A DNA stretch of 64,000 bases from NCBI RefSeq assembly GCF_964340395.1, contig NC_135550.1, positions 682,001 through 746,000 of the forward strand, in the 5' to 3' direction. A program made the position numbers and the translations under genes. Positions 29,739-41,966 of this stretch are shown one piece after another. Origin of the DNA: Glandiceps talaboti (lineage: Eukaryota > Hemichordata > Enteropneusta > Spengelidae). The notes under the pieces are model-generated. The model saw only the letters and a list, made by a program, of their open reading frames with translations, did not search any database and was not told the DNA's origin. Each line of letters begins with the position of its first letter. Position 1 is the stretch's first letter.

Positions 29739-31065
29739 TTACTTTCTTGCCTCTAAATAGTCGTCCTTCCTAAACATCAAACTACTCTGGTATTTGGACT
29801 GTGCTGTATGAAATTCAGGCCGTAACATGTCATAGCGACTGAGATAAGGTCTCTTGGCATCCACTCTAGGTCTGGGTTCTACTTCATTCAGACGCTCTCT
29901 CTTATCCAAGAATAAACTCTCGTCATGAGGACCCTTTGGAATTATACCACTTTGGTCACAATTCTATGAAGGAGAAAACATTTACTTTAAGAGAAAATGA
30001 TGCATTTTCTTACTAAATTATTAATGTAAGAATTCCTACATTTGCCCCGTTTTACCATTTTCAACTTTTGAAGTGAAAAATAAATTAAAATGCCAAAATT
30101 TTGAAAAAAATATTTGCATTCCAACAGAAAGTATGGAACAATAGCTAACACTTTACTGTACATGGCCTCACGACTATTCACAAGAACTATAAAATACAGA
30201 AATATGTGCACTGTACGTTGTAGTTGCAAGTGGCTGCTGTAACTACTAGCACAACCTAACACACAGGGTACATCAAGCACTGATACATAACCTGTACATC
30301 ACAGTTATGTTGTATTGACAATGACATAAAATTATATACATTACTTTATTGTCACTTTGTCTCCAGGTTAGTATCCTCCCTGCAATTAATTGTATATAGG
30401 TCGGTGATACTTCTATGCATGGAAGTAGAACCCGTTCTACTTCCATGTTCCATGCTATCGGGAAGTACCACTGACCCATTCCGTGTTGATATTTATAGAA
30501 TACTGCATGATTTTGATGTACAGATAACATATATTAGTTGTTTGAGGTGTACATAAAACTTTTCTGAAAACTACATGTATTTACCTTCATAATCAGTTCT
30601 CTGTTTTTCATGTCATTTTTCCATTCGGGAACATATCGCCTTGGTATCACTGGGTGATATTTGGAAAATTTTGGAACACTGAAAACAAGAAAGGTCCACG
30701 TTATGATCAGACGTATAAATTATAATCTTTCAATGTATCAAAACTACCAGATTTCAACGAGTCTTGACGAACACCTTGGAAACTGAGCTACAATACTATA
30801 CAGTGGCTTCCTTTCTTATTTCAGTTTGAATGATAGTGACTATAGTGTTACTGCAGTACAACAATCGTGATAAATTTGTGATACTGATAGATAAGAAAAC
30901 GTTGCTGTGCCACACAAAGTCTGCGTATTCGTGTAATTTTTGAAATCGTGAAGATGACTTAGTTGACATTATTCTAGATTTTTGGTTTAAGTATATATGC
31001 TAAAGCCGAAAACGATAAACACTGTACCTGATATAAGTGCCACCCGTTGCTAAGCGGTCAGCCAT
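29739..31065 (-). CDS. unrecognised 118-residue protein, three exons
   Basis: Exon 1 (31065-31028) starts at ATG in GAAGATGGCTGACC and ends CAG|GTAC. Exon 2 (30678-30585) has acceptor CTTGTTTTCAG and donor GTAAAT. Exon 3 (29963-29739) has acceptor TCCTTCATAG and ends in TAA. Phases agree and the joined frame is open: MADRLATGGTYIS start, then HPVIPRRYVPEWKNDM, KGPHDESLFLDKRERLNEV and RPYLSRYDMLRPEF, ending DDYLEARK. The protein is small, basic/acidic mixed, rich in Arg, Tyr and Pro, with no signal peptide, membrane segment or zinc motif. I do not recognise the family. A GC-richer upstream region suggests a promoter. An AATAAA on the minus strand near 29,313 may serve polyadenylation. It converges on the KNL1-like gene. 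Confidence 0.72.
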
Positions 31066-31069
31066 CTTC

Positions 31070-32270
31070 GACGCTCTCTTTGTTTACTTTGAACACTATT
31101 TATCACGCTATGCACCAGAGTCTATGAGTATGATCGTAGAGGGCGCACTACTGTGCCACATGTCCGCGGTGCGGTGCCGCATGCAGTCTGGCGGTGCCGC
31201 GGATCCGACATCGACAGTCTGCACGTCCGCTCCGAAGGCTACAGTCTGGACATTCGTCTGCGCATATTTATCATGCATTAATGTTGAAATCCTACTTCGG
31301 TCTAAATATTCATAGAATTTGATGCTTTTATAGAGTTTGAATTTTTAAATACAACATGACAAACATTATTATGACTCTGAGTAAGGCTCTCTGAGAAGTG
31401 GAAATTCCAGCAAATGTTCGGAAAGAATTACAACATTTTTATCGATTGATGAGAGAGTACATCGTGACTTATTATCCAAGTGACATATTTTCGACACAAA
31501 AAAATATACGTAAAGTTAAATGTTCTTTGATGAAAAACATGTTTACACATAAACAAGCAACAAGAAAATCACATGAGATGAAATTTATATCTGGAAAATA
31601 CATGGGCCAATTGTGTTTATTATTTTTAAAACATCGCATAGAAATTATAACTCCTAGCTGATCAATGATGACTAAAACTGAATTATCGAAAATAAAAATT
31701 GCCTTGAAAGTTTGACTGTCATGTCATTTGACTTTATCGGCAAATAAAGGCCGTGGTCAAATTTCGTGAATTTTCATACAGTTATTAACTGTGCGGTGAT
31801 TTTTAGCATGATGCATTTTGATCAAATTTTACTTGCATACGGACGGAAAACGAGCCAGTAAAACCTACAGTAGTCGAGAGTACGTTGCACTATATTTCTA
31901 AAAACAAACAAGGTTACAATGTTCAGAGATATAGCATCTCGAAGGAACACATGAAATAGCGCGCCATTTGACGTGATTCAACTCTGACCGTATGCAAATG
32001 AGATCGAATGTCCAGACGACTGCAGCTAGCTGGCTTGGCGTGCATGCAGCTGAAGAATTATCTACAGATATATCTGCACGTCCGAGATATATTAGACTTG
32101 GTCACAAAATATCAGAAATAATAATTACATCAATGTGTTTCTGAGGTAAGGAATATAAATGTCACATTTTGCATGTGTACTAATTCACAACGACATCGTT
32201 TTGTTCAGTTCGGCTGAGGGATGGCCCGATAAGGTATCCGTGGATAATAAAAATCCCTTGGTTCATCATG
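31070..32270. other. upstream region of the 118-residue gene, no gene supported
   Basis: 31,120-31,270 is GC- and CpG-rich (GCGGTGCCGC repeated twice), a plausible promoter-proximal stretch. An 87-codon frame at 31,398-31,661 lacks an ATG at its start and has no recognised domain. Confidence 0.4.
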
Positions 32271-32277
32271 TGTGTTA

Positions 32278-32741
32278 GCTGCAATAATTGTAGCGTTTGA
32301 TGTGATTTTGAGATCTTTTTCGTCAGTATTTGTGCCTTTTTCGTTCCGAATCAAACGCTACAATTCCTCTAATGCAAATGCAAATAGACGAGACCACATT
32401 GAAAACGTGAGCGAGGGGTCAGCGTACTACCCGTTTCCAACTGCTGCATGCCTTGCTACATTTGCCGATTTTGACGGAATTGGGGTACCTATGAACACTT
32501 TTTAGGTCTTGAAGGCTCCGTAATTAATGTTGGCGTTAGGAAATGTCCGATATTTTGCCAGGTAAGGCGTAATTTAGCAGAAAATTCCACCCAACTTTGC
32601 GATTCAGATCTGAATCGCTTCCGTCTATTTGCATTAGAGGAATTGTAGCGTTTGATTCGGGTTAAACGTCGGAACGAAAAAAGGCACAAAAACAGACGAA
32701 AAAGCCCTCAAAATCACACCAAACGCTACAATTATTGCAGC
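32278..32741. mobile_element. 464-bp MITE with about 110-bp inverted repeats
   Basis: The ends AGCTGCAATAATTGTAGCGT and its complement are followed inward by GATGTGATTTTGAG, TCGTTCCGAATCAAACGCTA and ATTCCTCTAATGCAAAT in both arms. No open frame. Confidence 0.85.
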
Positions 32742-35648
32742 TACATGTGTGTCGGCATAACGTCATGCTCATTTTAAACATTCGGTGCATTGACGACGTT
32801 TGCTGGTAAACTGCTCCATGTGTTAACAGTTCTTGGTGTAAAGAAGTATTTCCTGGTATTAAGTTTTACGGTTGGTTTGAGAAGTTTTAAATTGTGTCCA
32901 CGTGTATTGATAATGAAAGCTGAAATGACAGGTCACACACTTCATGTCCGTGTAGTTGCTTGTAGACTTGACTTCGACTGTTCGACTTTCAATGTATCAA
33001 AACTACCAAACTTCAACGAGTCTTGACGAACACCTTGGAAACTGGGCTATACAATGGTATGGGCTTCCTTTCATATCTAGTGTTTGGTCAACAGACTCTT
33101 GTTGTCGAAGTAAAATCCCTAACCCTATTAGATTACTGAGTGTCTCGTGACATGCGTGACCGGCGCCTGTCAGCAGACTCGAGTCGGCAGCAGTGGACGT
33201 GCTCGTGAACCCCAGGTTCTACTTCCATGGTAGTACCTTGGAGGAAATATACTGACCCATTGGAAATACAGGTTCACTTTTCGTCACGTTTTTGTTCATA
33301 AAGCTATTTTGCTCACGCTCAGAGTATAGTATAGCATCTTATTTCAAGTGTGGCCAGTTTCACAATAATGAATGTTATTGATTCGACAAACTTTAGTTGT
33401 TAGATTAACTACCTTTACCCGTTGCTCATGGATCGTGTTCTACGTATTTCATCATGTAATACAATCAGGTGGTGGTCATTTCGTCCCAAAACGAACTCGT
33501 CCCAAATCAACTCATCCCAATATAAAGTTTGGGCCAACTCGTCCCACAACCAACTCGTCCCATTCAAAGAATTCCTGTGTGGTTCATAATTAACTGCAAA
33601 TAGGCATAACACATGTAGCGTCATAGTCCTGCTTGCCGATGGTGCACAGGTCTATGCTGTCTTGAGGATAAAAGGGACGACTAACTCTATGCAAACAGGA
33701 CTACCCTAGTGGCGTCATAGATCGTACATCAAACTTTCTGTCATCGTATTTTTCATATCAAAGTTCGGAAACATAACTATAAAGTAATTGTTTGTAATTT
33801 CATAACTTTCGATAGATGAAAAGTCGTGTTGCCTTCCTGAAAGAATCTGCCAAAGTTGCGTGATTTCATGTTTGTGTTCTGAACGCGTTGCTAAACACAA
33901 TATTTGTGTACACCTCGTTACGTGTTCATGTACATGATGATTTTAGCGTGTATCTAAACCTCGTTGATAATTTCTTTTTTAAATGCCAGAAAGTTACAAT
34001 TAATTTACAACAAAAATGTGAAGTTTTTAGCCTGAAAAAAGTAAACAATGTAACAATGCATGTAGATGTACTAAGTACTTGCACGATTTGATCTTTGCCA
34101 TCAGTAATGTTCTGTCTATTGTTATACCTTACTATGTATTGTTGCATCTATTCAAGCTTGCTGGTCATTGACAGTCGATCGAGTTATAGTATTTTTTAGC
34201 CATAGACACTACGTGTTACGTCAAAAGGTTGTACTTTGATGAAATGATTGTATTGCATTTATGTGTCTGAGTCAAACATCGTCAGTGTCTTATAAAAATG
34301 CTACACAAAAGATAATTTAATACATAGAAAGAAATAGAAACGTGGTAAGCAATGTAACCAGTGACTGGGCCAAACGTCAGCCTAAAATAGCGATATTTCC
34401 AATGATTGGTATAGAGCGACACTAATGTGATGTGTATTATTTCTAGACAAGAAAGACTATCTATGCTACAATACCTCACCTTATGTCAATATGTCAGTCT
34501 TCGAAATAAGTACTATCTTCAATCATATTCTACTAAGCTTCTTGCTTCATTTATGGTAATGCTACGGTTGTGAGCATTAGATTCATAAGCACTGTCAGAC
34601 TGGGATTTCCGAGATCATATTCAAAACATGTATTCTATAGGATTTTAAAAAGGAAACTGCTCAACGGAACCCACCAACCCAATCTGATGTACAGTCATTA
34701 CAGTTTATAATGTCATTATAATGTCATTTTTTAAGTTGTTATATCCACAATTTTCTTGATTCTGTGTATTAATTATTATCATTGCCGTTGATTGTGTGAC
34801 AGTCAATCATAGCCTCATGTAAATAAAAAAAGACATTCGAATTGTGATATATCATTGGAGTCTGGTTGCTTAATTTTTACGGTCGTTCTACATATGATCA
34901 AGATACGGTACAAATGACATTGAAACAATAGCAAGTACCATTTTAAATGAACACGGTGACAAACTTCAGTAGAACTTTGAAACCTTGTCTGTGGTAAATT
35001 AACCAAATTTTGATTGTTATAGATTGTTATAGATTTTAAAGAAAAGCCATTCCTATTTTATATCCTTGGACGATTTACAAATTCACTTGAATTTCGAAAG
35101 GTTCATTCTATGTCATTTGGATTCCACTCGTTTAATAGTCACGGAACGCAAGTACATGAGTGCCGGGTATCATGAGATCTAATCTGCCCATTCGTCATAT
35201 TTCGGTTAACATGTTGCATCCGAGATGGGACGAGCTCATTTTGGGACGAGATGTCTGGCAACCAATACATCATACATGTGGTCATAACCTTAACATGGTG
35301 GTGCACACATGTGTATACGCGGCTGAAGTCGCGGTTGTTCGAAAAAAAAACAGATACTATCAAAACGTAAATTAACAGTTTTGAGAACTGATATAATGCT
35401 TGAGCGATCAATTTTGAAGGTAATAAGAACGTGTATTTGACACCGAAACATATCTTAATGGATGTCAAAGGTCATGCCTGTTACGAGCACGACGTACTTT
35501 TGACAGGCGTCGGGTACGAGCACGACGTGCTCGTGACTGGCGCCTGTCAGCAGACTCGGCCATTAAATTATGTAGTACATGACACGGACTACCTGGTACT
35601 AGTAGTATTCATTTAGAAGAGATATGTGTTGTATCATGCGATATAGTT
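32742..35648. other. intergenic, small duplications only
   Basis: 32,985-33,075 repeats 30,732-30,815 (AACGAGTCTTGACGAACACC). 33,480-33,560 holds degenerate repeats of ACTCGTCCCA. GGCGCCTGTCAGCAGACTCG occurs at about 33,161 and 35,540. No gene supported. Confidence 0.5.
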
Positions 35649-35768
35649 AGCTGCAATAATTGTACTAAATTTGTAGTGTTTGATGTGATTTTGAGGGATT
35701 TTTCGTCCCGTACAAAACAGACAAAAAAGCCCCCAAAATCACATCACATGCTACAATTATTGCAGCTA
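35649..35768. mobile_element. 120-bp palindromic MITE, same family as 32,278
   Basis: Begins AGCTGCAATAATTGTA and ends TACAATTATTGCAGCT, with TGATTTTGAGGGATTTTT mirrored in the right half. Confidence 0.85.
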
Positions 35769-36854
35769 GCATCATAGTATACGAAAAGAGAACTTCGGAA
35801 GTGCTGATGTAAAAATAATTGCTCCAGCAATGCGCTCTTTACTGATGTCAAAGAAAGTACAGGAAAGACAAAGGGGAAGGGGGGGGGGGGGGCAGTCTGT
35901 TTTTGATGGGGATCATCGTTTTTAGAAAGTGTTCAATAAAAGTGTGTAATGGAAGGACATGTCATATGTAAGAACTATTCATTTCTACAATACATGAACA
36001 TGAGCACAATTATCTCTTTAACTGTACACTGTTATCACTGGCAGTTTTGCTGATGAAGTACATGTATATCACATAGACCTACATGTACACAGTGATAAAC
36101 TGATACATGTAGGCTAAACAGTAAGGCTGCTTTCACAAAAACTTGTTTGAGTAATCTCCAATGACTGCTTGTTTCATCTTCTTTTGATTGGGTTCCTTAC
36201 CATCTACACAGTGACACTTAGCGGTTTCACAGTCTTCTGTTGAAGCATGATCGCGACCTTTGTTCACATTTATAGTGTTGTATTGTTTTGTGTTGATACA
36301 AATGTGATATCGATCTACAATGTATGTACCAAAATGAAAACAATCGACTCTCCGTACCACAGAAAGCAAAGCAAATCAGACTACGCATTGTTTTAAAAAA
36401 ATTACAATCATACTGAAGATATTTTATGATGCTAACTTGCCTTCTTATTAACGTTAAAACACCAATTTCAAAGCATTTTATCTGTTTTCTGTCATTCCAC
36501 TTTGATCATGGCCACACCCGTGGGGAGCTCAGGTAAATTGATCCGATCCAGAGTAATATCGCGTACTGATAGCGAGTTTTGTAGACCCAAGCCTACGGCC
36601 CTCGCGATCAGTACACGATTATAGTAGTATTGCTCCGGATCAAAACGAGGCAACAACTTTACTTTTAGATGAAACGTTGCAAAAAAGGAATGGACGACTG
36701 TCAACAGTGTACTGCAGGAATGAACATAGTGATAATAATAAACATCACATTGGATGTATAGCACCTCATATCCACGACAGTGCTTGTACATGTAGGTACT
36801 GCACAGAAGAAACCTCCAATAAAAATGAAATACTGCTAGAAAAAAAAAGTTAAA
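35769..36854. other. repeat fragments, no gene
   Basis: G13 run near 35,880. 36,280-36,395 is an inverted fragment related to 4,120-4,230 of the TTAA element (ACAATGCGTAGTCYGATT). 36,530-36,650 is a hairpin (GATCCGATCCAGAGTAATA against TATTGCTCCGGATC). Confidence 0.5.
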
Positions 36855-38235
36855 ATGTAAATGTATGTGTAGACTTGAATGCCTTGAAACCTACACAAGC
36901 ATGTAAATGTAGACTTGAAACCTACACATGTATATAAATGAAGACTTGAATGCCATGAAACCTACACATGTAAATGTAGATGTGAATGCCTGGAAACCTA
37001 CACATGTATGTACATGTAAATGTACACTTGAATGCCTTGAAACCTACACATGTATGTAAATGTAGACTTGAATGCCATGAAACCTACACATGTTCATGTA
37101 AATGTAGATGTGAATGCCTGGAAACCTACACATGTATGTACATGTACATGTACATGTAAATGTAGACTTGAATGCCTTGAAACCTACACATGTACGTGTA
37201 AATGTATATTTGAATGCCTTGAAACCTACACATGTATGTAAATGTGAATGTAGACTTGAATGCCTTGAAACCTACACATGTATGTGAATGTAGACTTGAT
37301 TGCCTTGAAACCTACACATGTATATGTACACGTAAATGTAGACTTGAATGCCTTGAAACCTACACATGTATGTACATATGAATGTAGACTTGAATGCCTT
37401 GAAACCTACACATGTACATGTAAATGTAGACTTGAATACCTTGAAATCTACACTTCTGTAAATGTAGACTTGAATGCCTTGAAACCTACACGTATGTAAA
37501 TGTAGACTTGAATGCCTTGAAACCTACACAAGCATGTAAATGTAGACTTGAATGCCTTGAAACCTACACATGTATGTAAATGTAGACTTGAATGCCTTGA
37601 AACTTGCACGTATGTAAATGTAGACTTGAATGCCTTGAAACCTACACATGTATGTAAATGTAGACTTGAATGCCTTGAAACCTACACGTATGTAAATGTA
37701 GACTTGAAACCTACACATGTATGTAAATGTAGATTTGAATGCCGTGAAACCTACACATGTATGTAAATGTAGACTTGAATGCCTTGAAACCTACATGTGT
37801 ATATTGTACATGTAAATGTAGACTTGATTGCCTTGAAACCTACACATGTATGTAAATGTAGACTTGAATGCCTTGAAACCTACACATGTATGTAAATGTG
37901 GACTTGAATGCCTTGAAACCTACACATGTATGTAAATGTGGACTTGAATGCCTTGAAACCTACACATATATGTAAATGTAGACTTGAATGCCTTGAAACC
38001 TACACATATATGTAAATGTAGACTTGAATGCCTTGAAACCTACACGTATGTAAATGTAGACTTGAATGCCTTGAAACCTACCCGTATATGTAAATGTAGA
38101 CTTGATTGCCTGGAAACCTACACAAGCATGTAAATGTAGACTTGAATGCCTTGAAACCTACACATGTATGTAAATGTAGATGTGAATGCCTGGAAACCTA
38201 CACATGTATGTACATGTAAATGTACACTTGAATAT
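36855..38235 (+). repeat. 40-bp minisatellite, about 30 units
   Basis: Unit ATGTAAATGTAGACTTGAAT-GCCTTGAAACCTACACATGT, with variable ACATGT insertions and some units lacking GAATGCCTT. Open frames over it are repeat artefacts. Confidence 0.95.
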
Positions 38236-39044
38236 TCATCACAGGCCAGACTGGCTTTTATCATCATGAATCTAATATCAGAAACTTTGTCCATATGTTG
38301 GAAACCAGTATAGTTTAACTCCTCCCATCAACTGTCTATAGTATTACGTTAATTACTAGTTTAATGTCATATTCATTACCAATCATGCCACTCCCGACAG
38401 TATTGTTTACACATGACACCATCCTCGGTTTATCATGAAGAGCTGATGATAGAAATGGCATTTCCTTAATTAACTATAATATGTAGTCTATACATACATG
38501 TAGTTCCTTTGATTGATACCGTGCATCCAACCTCAAACATCCTTGCAACAGATGTAACTGTAATTCACTTCTTTATGAGAACACCCCCTTGACTTGTAGT
38601 TTTAGAGCTTATGTAAACTTGTAGAGTTTGTAATAAACTTCAGATGTCATTGTTCAGGCTTATCATTGGCACAACCATATGTTGTTGTTTAGATTGTATT
38701 ATATTGTTTTCATAGAACTTAAGGGCTATTAGGCTATTAATCCTCTTTGGAAAATGCAGCATTGCCTTTTTTTTACAACACAACAATCCAGGTTTTTATT
38801 ACAATAGTGTAGCGTGGGTTCACAGGGAATTCAAAAATCATTGAAAAGCCATATTTTAACAACCGAATTACATCAAATCTTTGTGGATTTTTTGTTTTGA
38901 CGTGACGTGACGACTGGCACAGCTAACCTCATTATACTATACCTAGAGTACAATGTATATTGAATTTCACTCAATCGTGCCCTAATTTATGTAATGTTCA
39001 AACAAGGATGACAAGTTGCCCCTTGTGAATATTAACAGTTGTGC
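38236..39044. other. intergenic, no gene seen
   Basis: AT-rich unique-looking sequence. Confidence 0.5.
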
Positions 39045-39314
39045 AATTGTTTAGCCATAAAAAGTACATGTATTGTAAACTAGGGCCATGTAGAAGTTCA
39101 TCACACTTTTCCTATCAACTGGAATTGTGGCTAAACATGTAATTAGCACAACTGAACTGAGGTTCAGTAGTGCTATAGGTATCACCCGGCGTCTGTCTGT
39201 CTGTCTGTGTGTGTGTGTAAACAAAAACCGCTGAACCGATTGCCACGATATTTGGTGGGTCCATTACCGTGGGTGTCTAGTTGGGAAATTGTTCAAATCA
39301 AAATGATCACATCA
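39045..39314 (+). repeat. left copy of a ~270-bp direct repeat flanking a LINE
   Basis: Begins AATTGTTTAGCCATAAAAAG and contains 99 bp of unique flank plus the first 170 bp of an R1 element. It recurs at 41,659-41,966 with only a T/G difference, one A/G difference and microsatellite length change. Confidence 0.9.
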
Positions 39315-40616
39315 TCGTACCAATCTCTTATTAGAGATAAGAAGAAGAATTTCACAGAACTGGATAAGCGTAAACTGCTCAATGCCGCCAAGCAATCTAA
39401 CTCAAGTGAGTTTTGGTCTTTGTTAAAAACTAAGGCAGCAGGGCCATTCAGGAATATTCAACTAGAAGATTGGTTTAACTTTTTTTCACAACTTTTTTCT
39501 GATTCTGGTGCTCAGTCTTCTTCAATTAATGATTCATTTCTAGAAGAAGTAAAAGAATTCTTAGAAGGGTTAGATAGTAACTCTGATTTTGACCTTGATG
39601 TCGACACTGATATCCTTGACCATGAAATTACTAGTGACGAACTAGACAGTTCAATCAATCGTTTAAAAGTTAATAAGGCCCCAGGTCATGACGGAATTGC
39701 ACCAGAAATATTTAAACATGTTCCAACGGATTTCAAAATTTTACTTCTTGTACTCTTCAACAAAATTCTCTCTACGGGGTCTTTTCCCGGGCAGTGGGTG
39801 AAAGGTTTGATTGTTCCGCTTCACAAAAAAGGGTCCAAGGATTGCGTAAATAATTATAGAGGTATAACCCTTTTGCCGACCATAACGAAAATCTTTAGCG
39901 ATATCATTTATCAGAGATTGCTTGCGTGGGTTGAGCAGTATTACCCAATAGTTGAATTACAAGCCGGATTTAGGAAAAATTATTCTACCATAGATAATGT
40001 GTATATTTTATCTTCTATTATCAATCGTTATCTTTCTCTTAGTGGCAAACTTTATTGTGCGTTCGTAGATTTTGAGAAAGCCTTTGACAGAGTTAATCAT
40101 TATATGTTGTTTTATAAACTTGCTAAAGTAGGGATGAAAGGAAAACTTTTCTCAGTTCTACGCTCAATGTATGTTGATATTAAGTCATGTATTCGTACAC
40201 CTGTTGGTATTTCTGACTTTTTTCGTTGTGAACTTGGCGTCCAACAAGGGAGCATTTTGTCGCCACTATTATTTACTCTGTTCATTAACGATATAGGGGA
40301 TGCGTTGCACCATGAATTTGCTGGAATTCACATAGCCTCCATTAAATTGTTTTACCTATTATTTGCAGATGATCTAGCTCTTTACAGTGCCACACCAATT
40401 GGTCTGCAGCGTCTCCTAAACAATTTGTCCGTGTATGCAAACAAATGGCATCTGAAGGTCAATGTAGCTAAGACAAAAGTACTCGTCTTCAGACATGGTG
40501 GTAGGCTTAAGTCTTGTGAAAAGTGGTTTTTTAATGGCACAAAACTAGATGCTGCCCCTAATTCTCGAGTTCTGGTCTGTGGGCCAAGGCACAAAGTCAC
40601 CTTGCAAACCAAGCAA
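39315..40616 (+). pseudogene. LINE reverse transcriptase, N-truncated
   Basis: The frame carries LKVNKAPGHDGIAPEIFKHV, FPGQWVKGLIVPLHKKGS, NNYRGITLLPTITKIFS, LQAGFRKNYSTIDNVYILSS, FVDFEKAFDRVNH, GVQQGSILSPLLFTLFINDI and catalytic FADDLALYS (FADD at 40,362-40,373). It is the RT palm of a non-LTR retrotransposon; clade not fixed (I/Nimb- or R1-like by general appearance). Coding sense is lost between about 40,570 and 40,616, where a small deletion shifts the frame. Confidence 0.88.
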
Positions 40617-41545
40617 CGAAAGCTTTATTTGGAGTTAAGAGGGCGATTGCAAAATTTAATGTTACTGATATTGATCTTGCCTTTAAAATATTCGATTGTA
40701 AGATTTCTCCCATTTTAATGTATGGAAGTGAAGTATGGGGTTTTGACAAGGGCGACGCAATAGAGATTGTTCATAACAAGTTCTGTTGTTTTGTTCTGAA
40801 AGTGTACCATAACGCATCAAATCTTGCTGTTCGAGGTGAATTAGGCCGCTTTACTATGCGTTCGCTCAGATTTGTTCATATTATTAAATATTGGATCCGT
40901 CTTTTGTCAATGCCGGTTGATAGAATAGCCCATAAGTGTTATCTTTTTGAATTTCGTGAAGCTGAACTTGAGAAAGCGTGTTGGGCATATAGGGTTAAAA
41001 ATTTACTTTTTTCTGTTGGTATGGGCGAAGCATGGTTGAATCAAGGGGTTGGTAACCCTGAATTATTTGTTACTTTTTTTAAACAGCGCTGTCAAGACAT
41101 AGACAGACAGGACTGGCAAAGCTCGTTATCTCTTTTCCCAAAACTCGATCTGTACAGAAAATTTAAAACGATATTTAGACAAGAGCCTTATCTTAACATT
41201 ATAGATAATAATTGTTACAGAGAGAGTTTTTGTCGTTTTAGGATCTCTTGTCATTCTTTGCGTATTGAATCAGATCGTTGTTTACGGAACGATCGACAAG
41301 ACAGAATCTGTATTTTTTGTGAAACAAATAACATAGAAGATGAGTTTCACTTTTGTCTTATATGTCCCTTATACACCGATTTGAGGGAGAAATATATTCC
41401 AAGATACTTCTATGTCTTTCCGACTCATGAAAAATTTATACAACTCATGCAGACGACAAGTAGGATTATTTTGCGTAATACTGCTAAGTTTATTTTCGTT
41501 GCCATGAAAAAGCGAGCTCAAGTTACTGTTAACCATTATTTGTAA
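40610..41545 (+). pseudogene. LINE ORF C-terminal block after the frameshift
   Basis: Continues in another frame with FKIFDCKISPILMYGSEVWG and LRFVHIIKYWIRLL, and ends with a RFRISCHSLRIESDRCL block and a CCHC-like cluster CIFCETNNIEDEFHFCLICP, the usual tail of this LINE type. Stop at 41,543-41,545. Confidence 0.85.
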
Positions 41546-41658
41546 AATGTATTTGTGAACCAGACATATAGCGTCCTCCAGTGATATTTCTTTATTTCTT
41601 GTAGTAATGTTGAAACATTAAGGCCGGTGGCCTATTGTTCCTGAATAAATTATTATAT

Positions 41659-41966
41659 AATTGTTTAGCCATAAAAAGTACATGTATTGTAAACTAGGGC
41701 CATGTAGAAGTTCATCACACTTTTCCTATCAACTGGAATTGTGGCTAAACATGTAATTAGCACAACTGAACTGAGGTTCAGTAGTGCTATAGGGATCACC
41801 CGGCGTCTGTCTGTCTGTCTGTCTGTCTGTCTGTGTGTGTGTGTGTGTGTGTGTGGATGTGTGTGTGTGTAAACAAAAACCGCTGAACCGATTGCCACGA
41901 TATTTGGTGGGTCCATTACCGTGGGTGTCTAGTTGGGAAATTGTTCAAATCAAAATGATCGCATCA
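41659..41966 (+). repeat. right copy of the ~270-bp direct repeat
   Basis: As 39,045-39,314 but with an expanded GTCT/GT microsatellite (41,806-41,870), giving 308 bp. Confidence 0.9.

Larger units (their letters stand above)
39315..41658 (+). mobile_element. 5'-truncated LINE inserted in R1 with a very long target duplication
   Basis: Starts in the middle of the reverse transcriptase ORF. It ends after a 3' UTR (TTAAGGCCGGTGGCCTATTG) with AATAAATTATTATAT, and lies exactly between the two long direct repeats. The endonuclease domain is missing. One frameshift separates two coding blocks. Confidence 0.88.

Noticed and set aside
31398-31661. 87-codon + strand frame with LYR-like FYRLMR
   Set aside because: Begins at GTG directly after an in-frame stop, no splice signals, and the resemblance to LYR proteins is limited to a few residues.
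36133-36369. Minus-strand frame ending in a Cys/His-containing tail, considered as a terminal exon
   Set aside because: No convincing splice acceptor, and part of it matches sequence of the TTAA element at 4,120-4,230.
37050-37766. Cys/Thr/His-rich frames resembling cysteine-rich repeats
   Set aside because: Translations of the 40-bp minisatellite.
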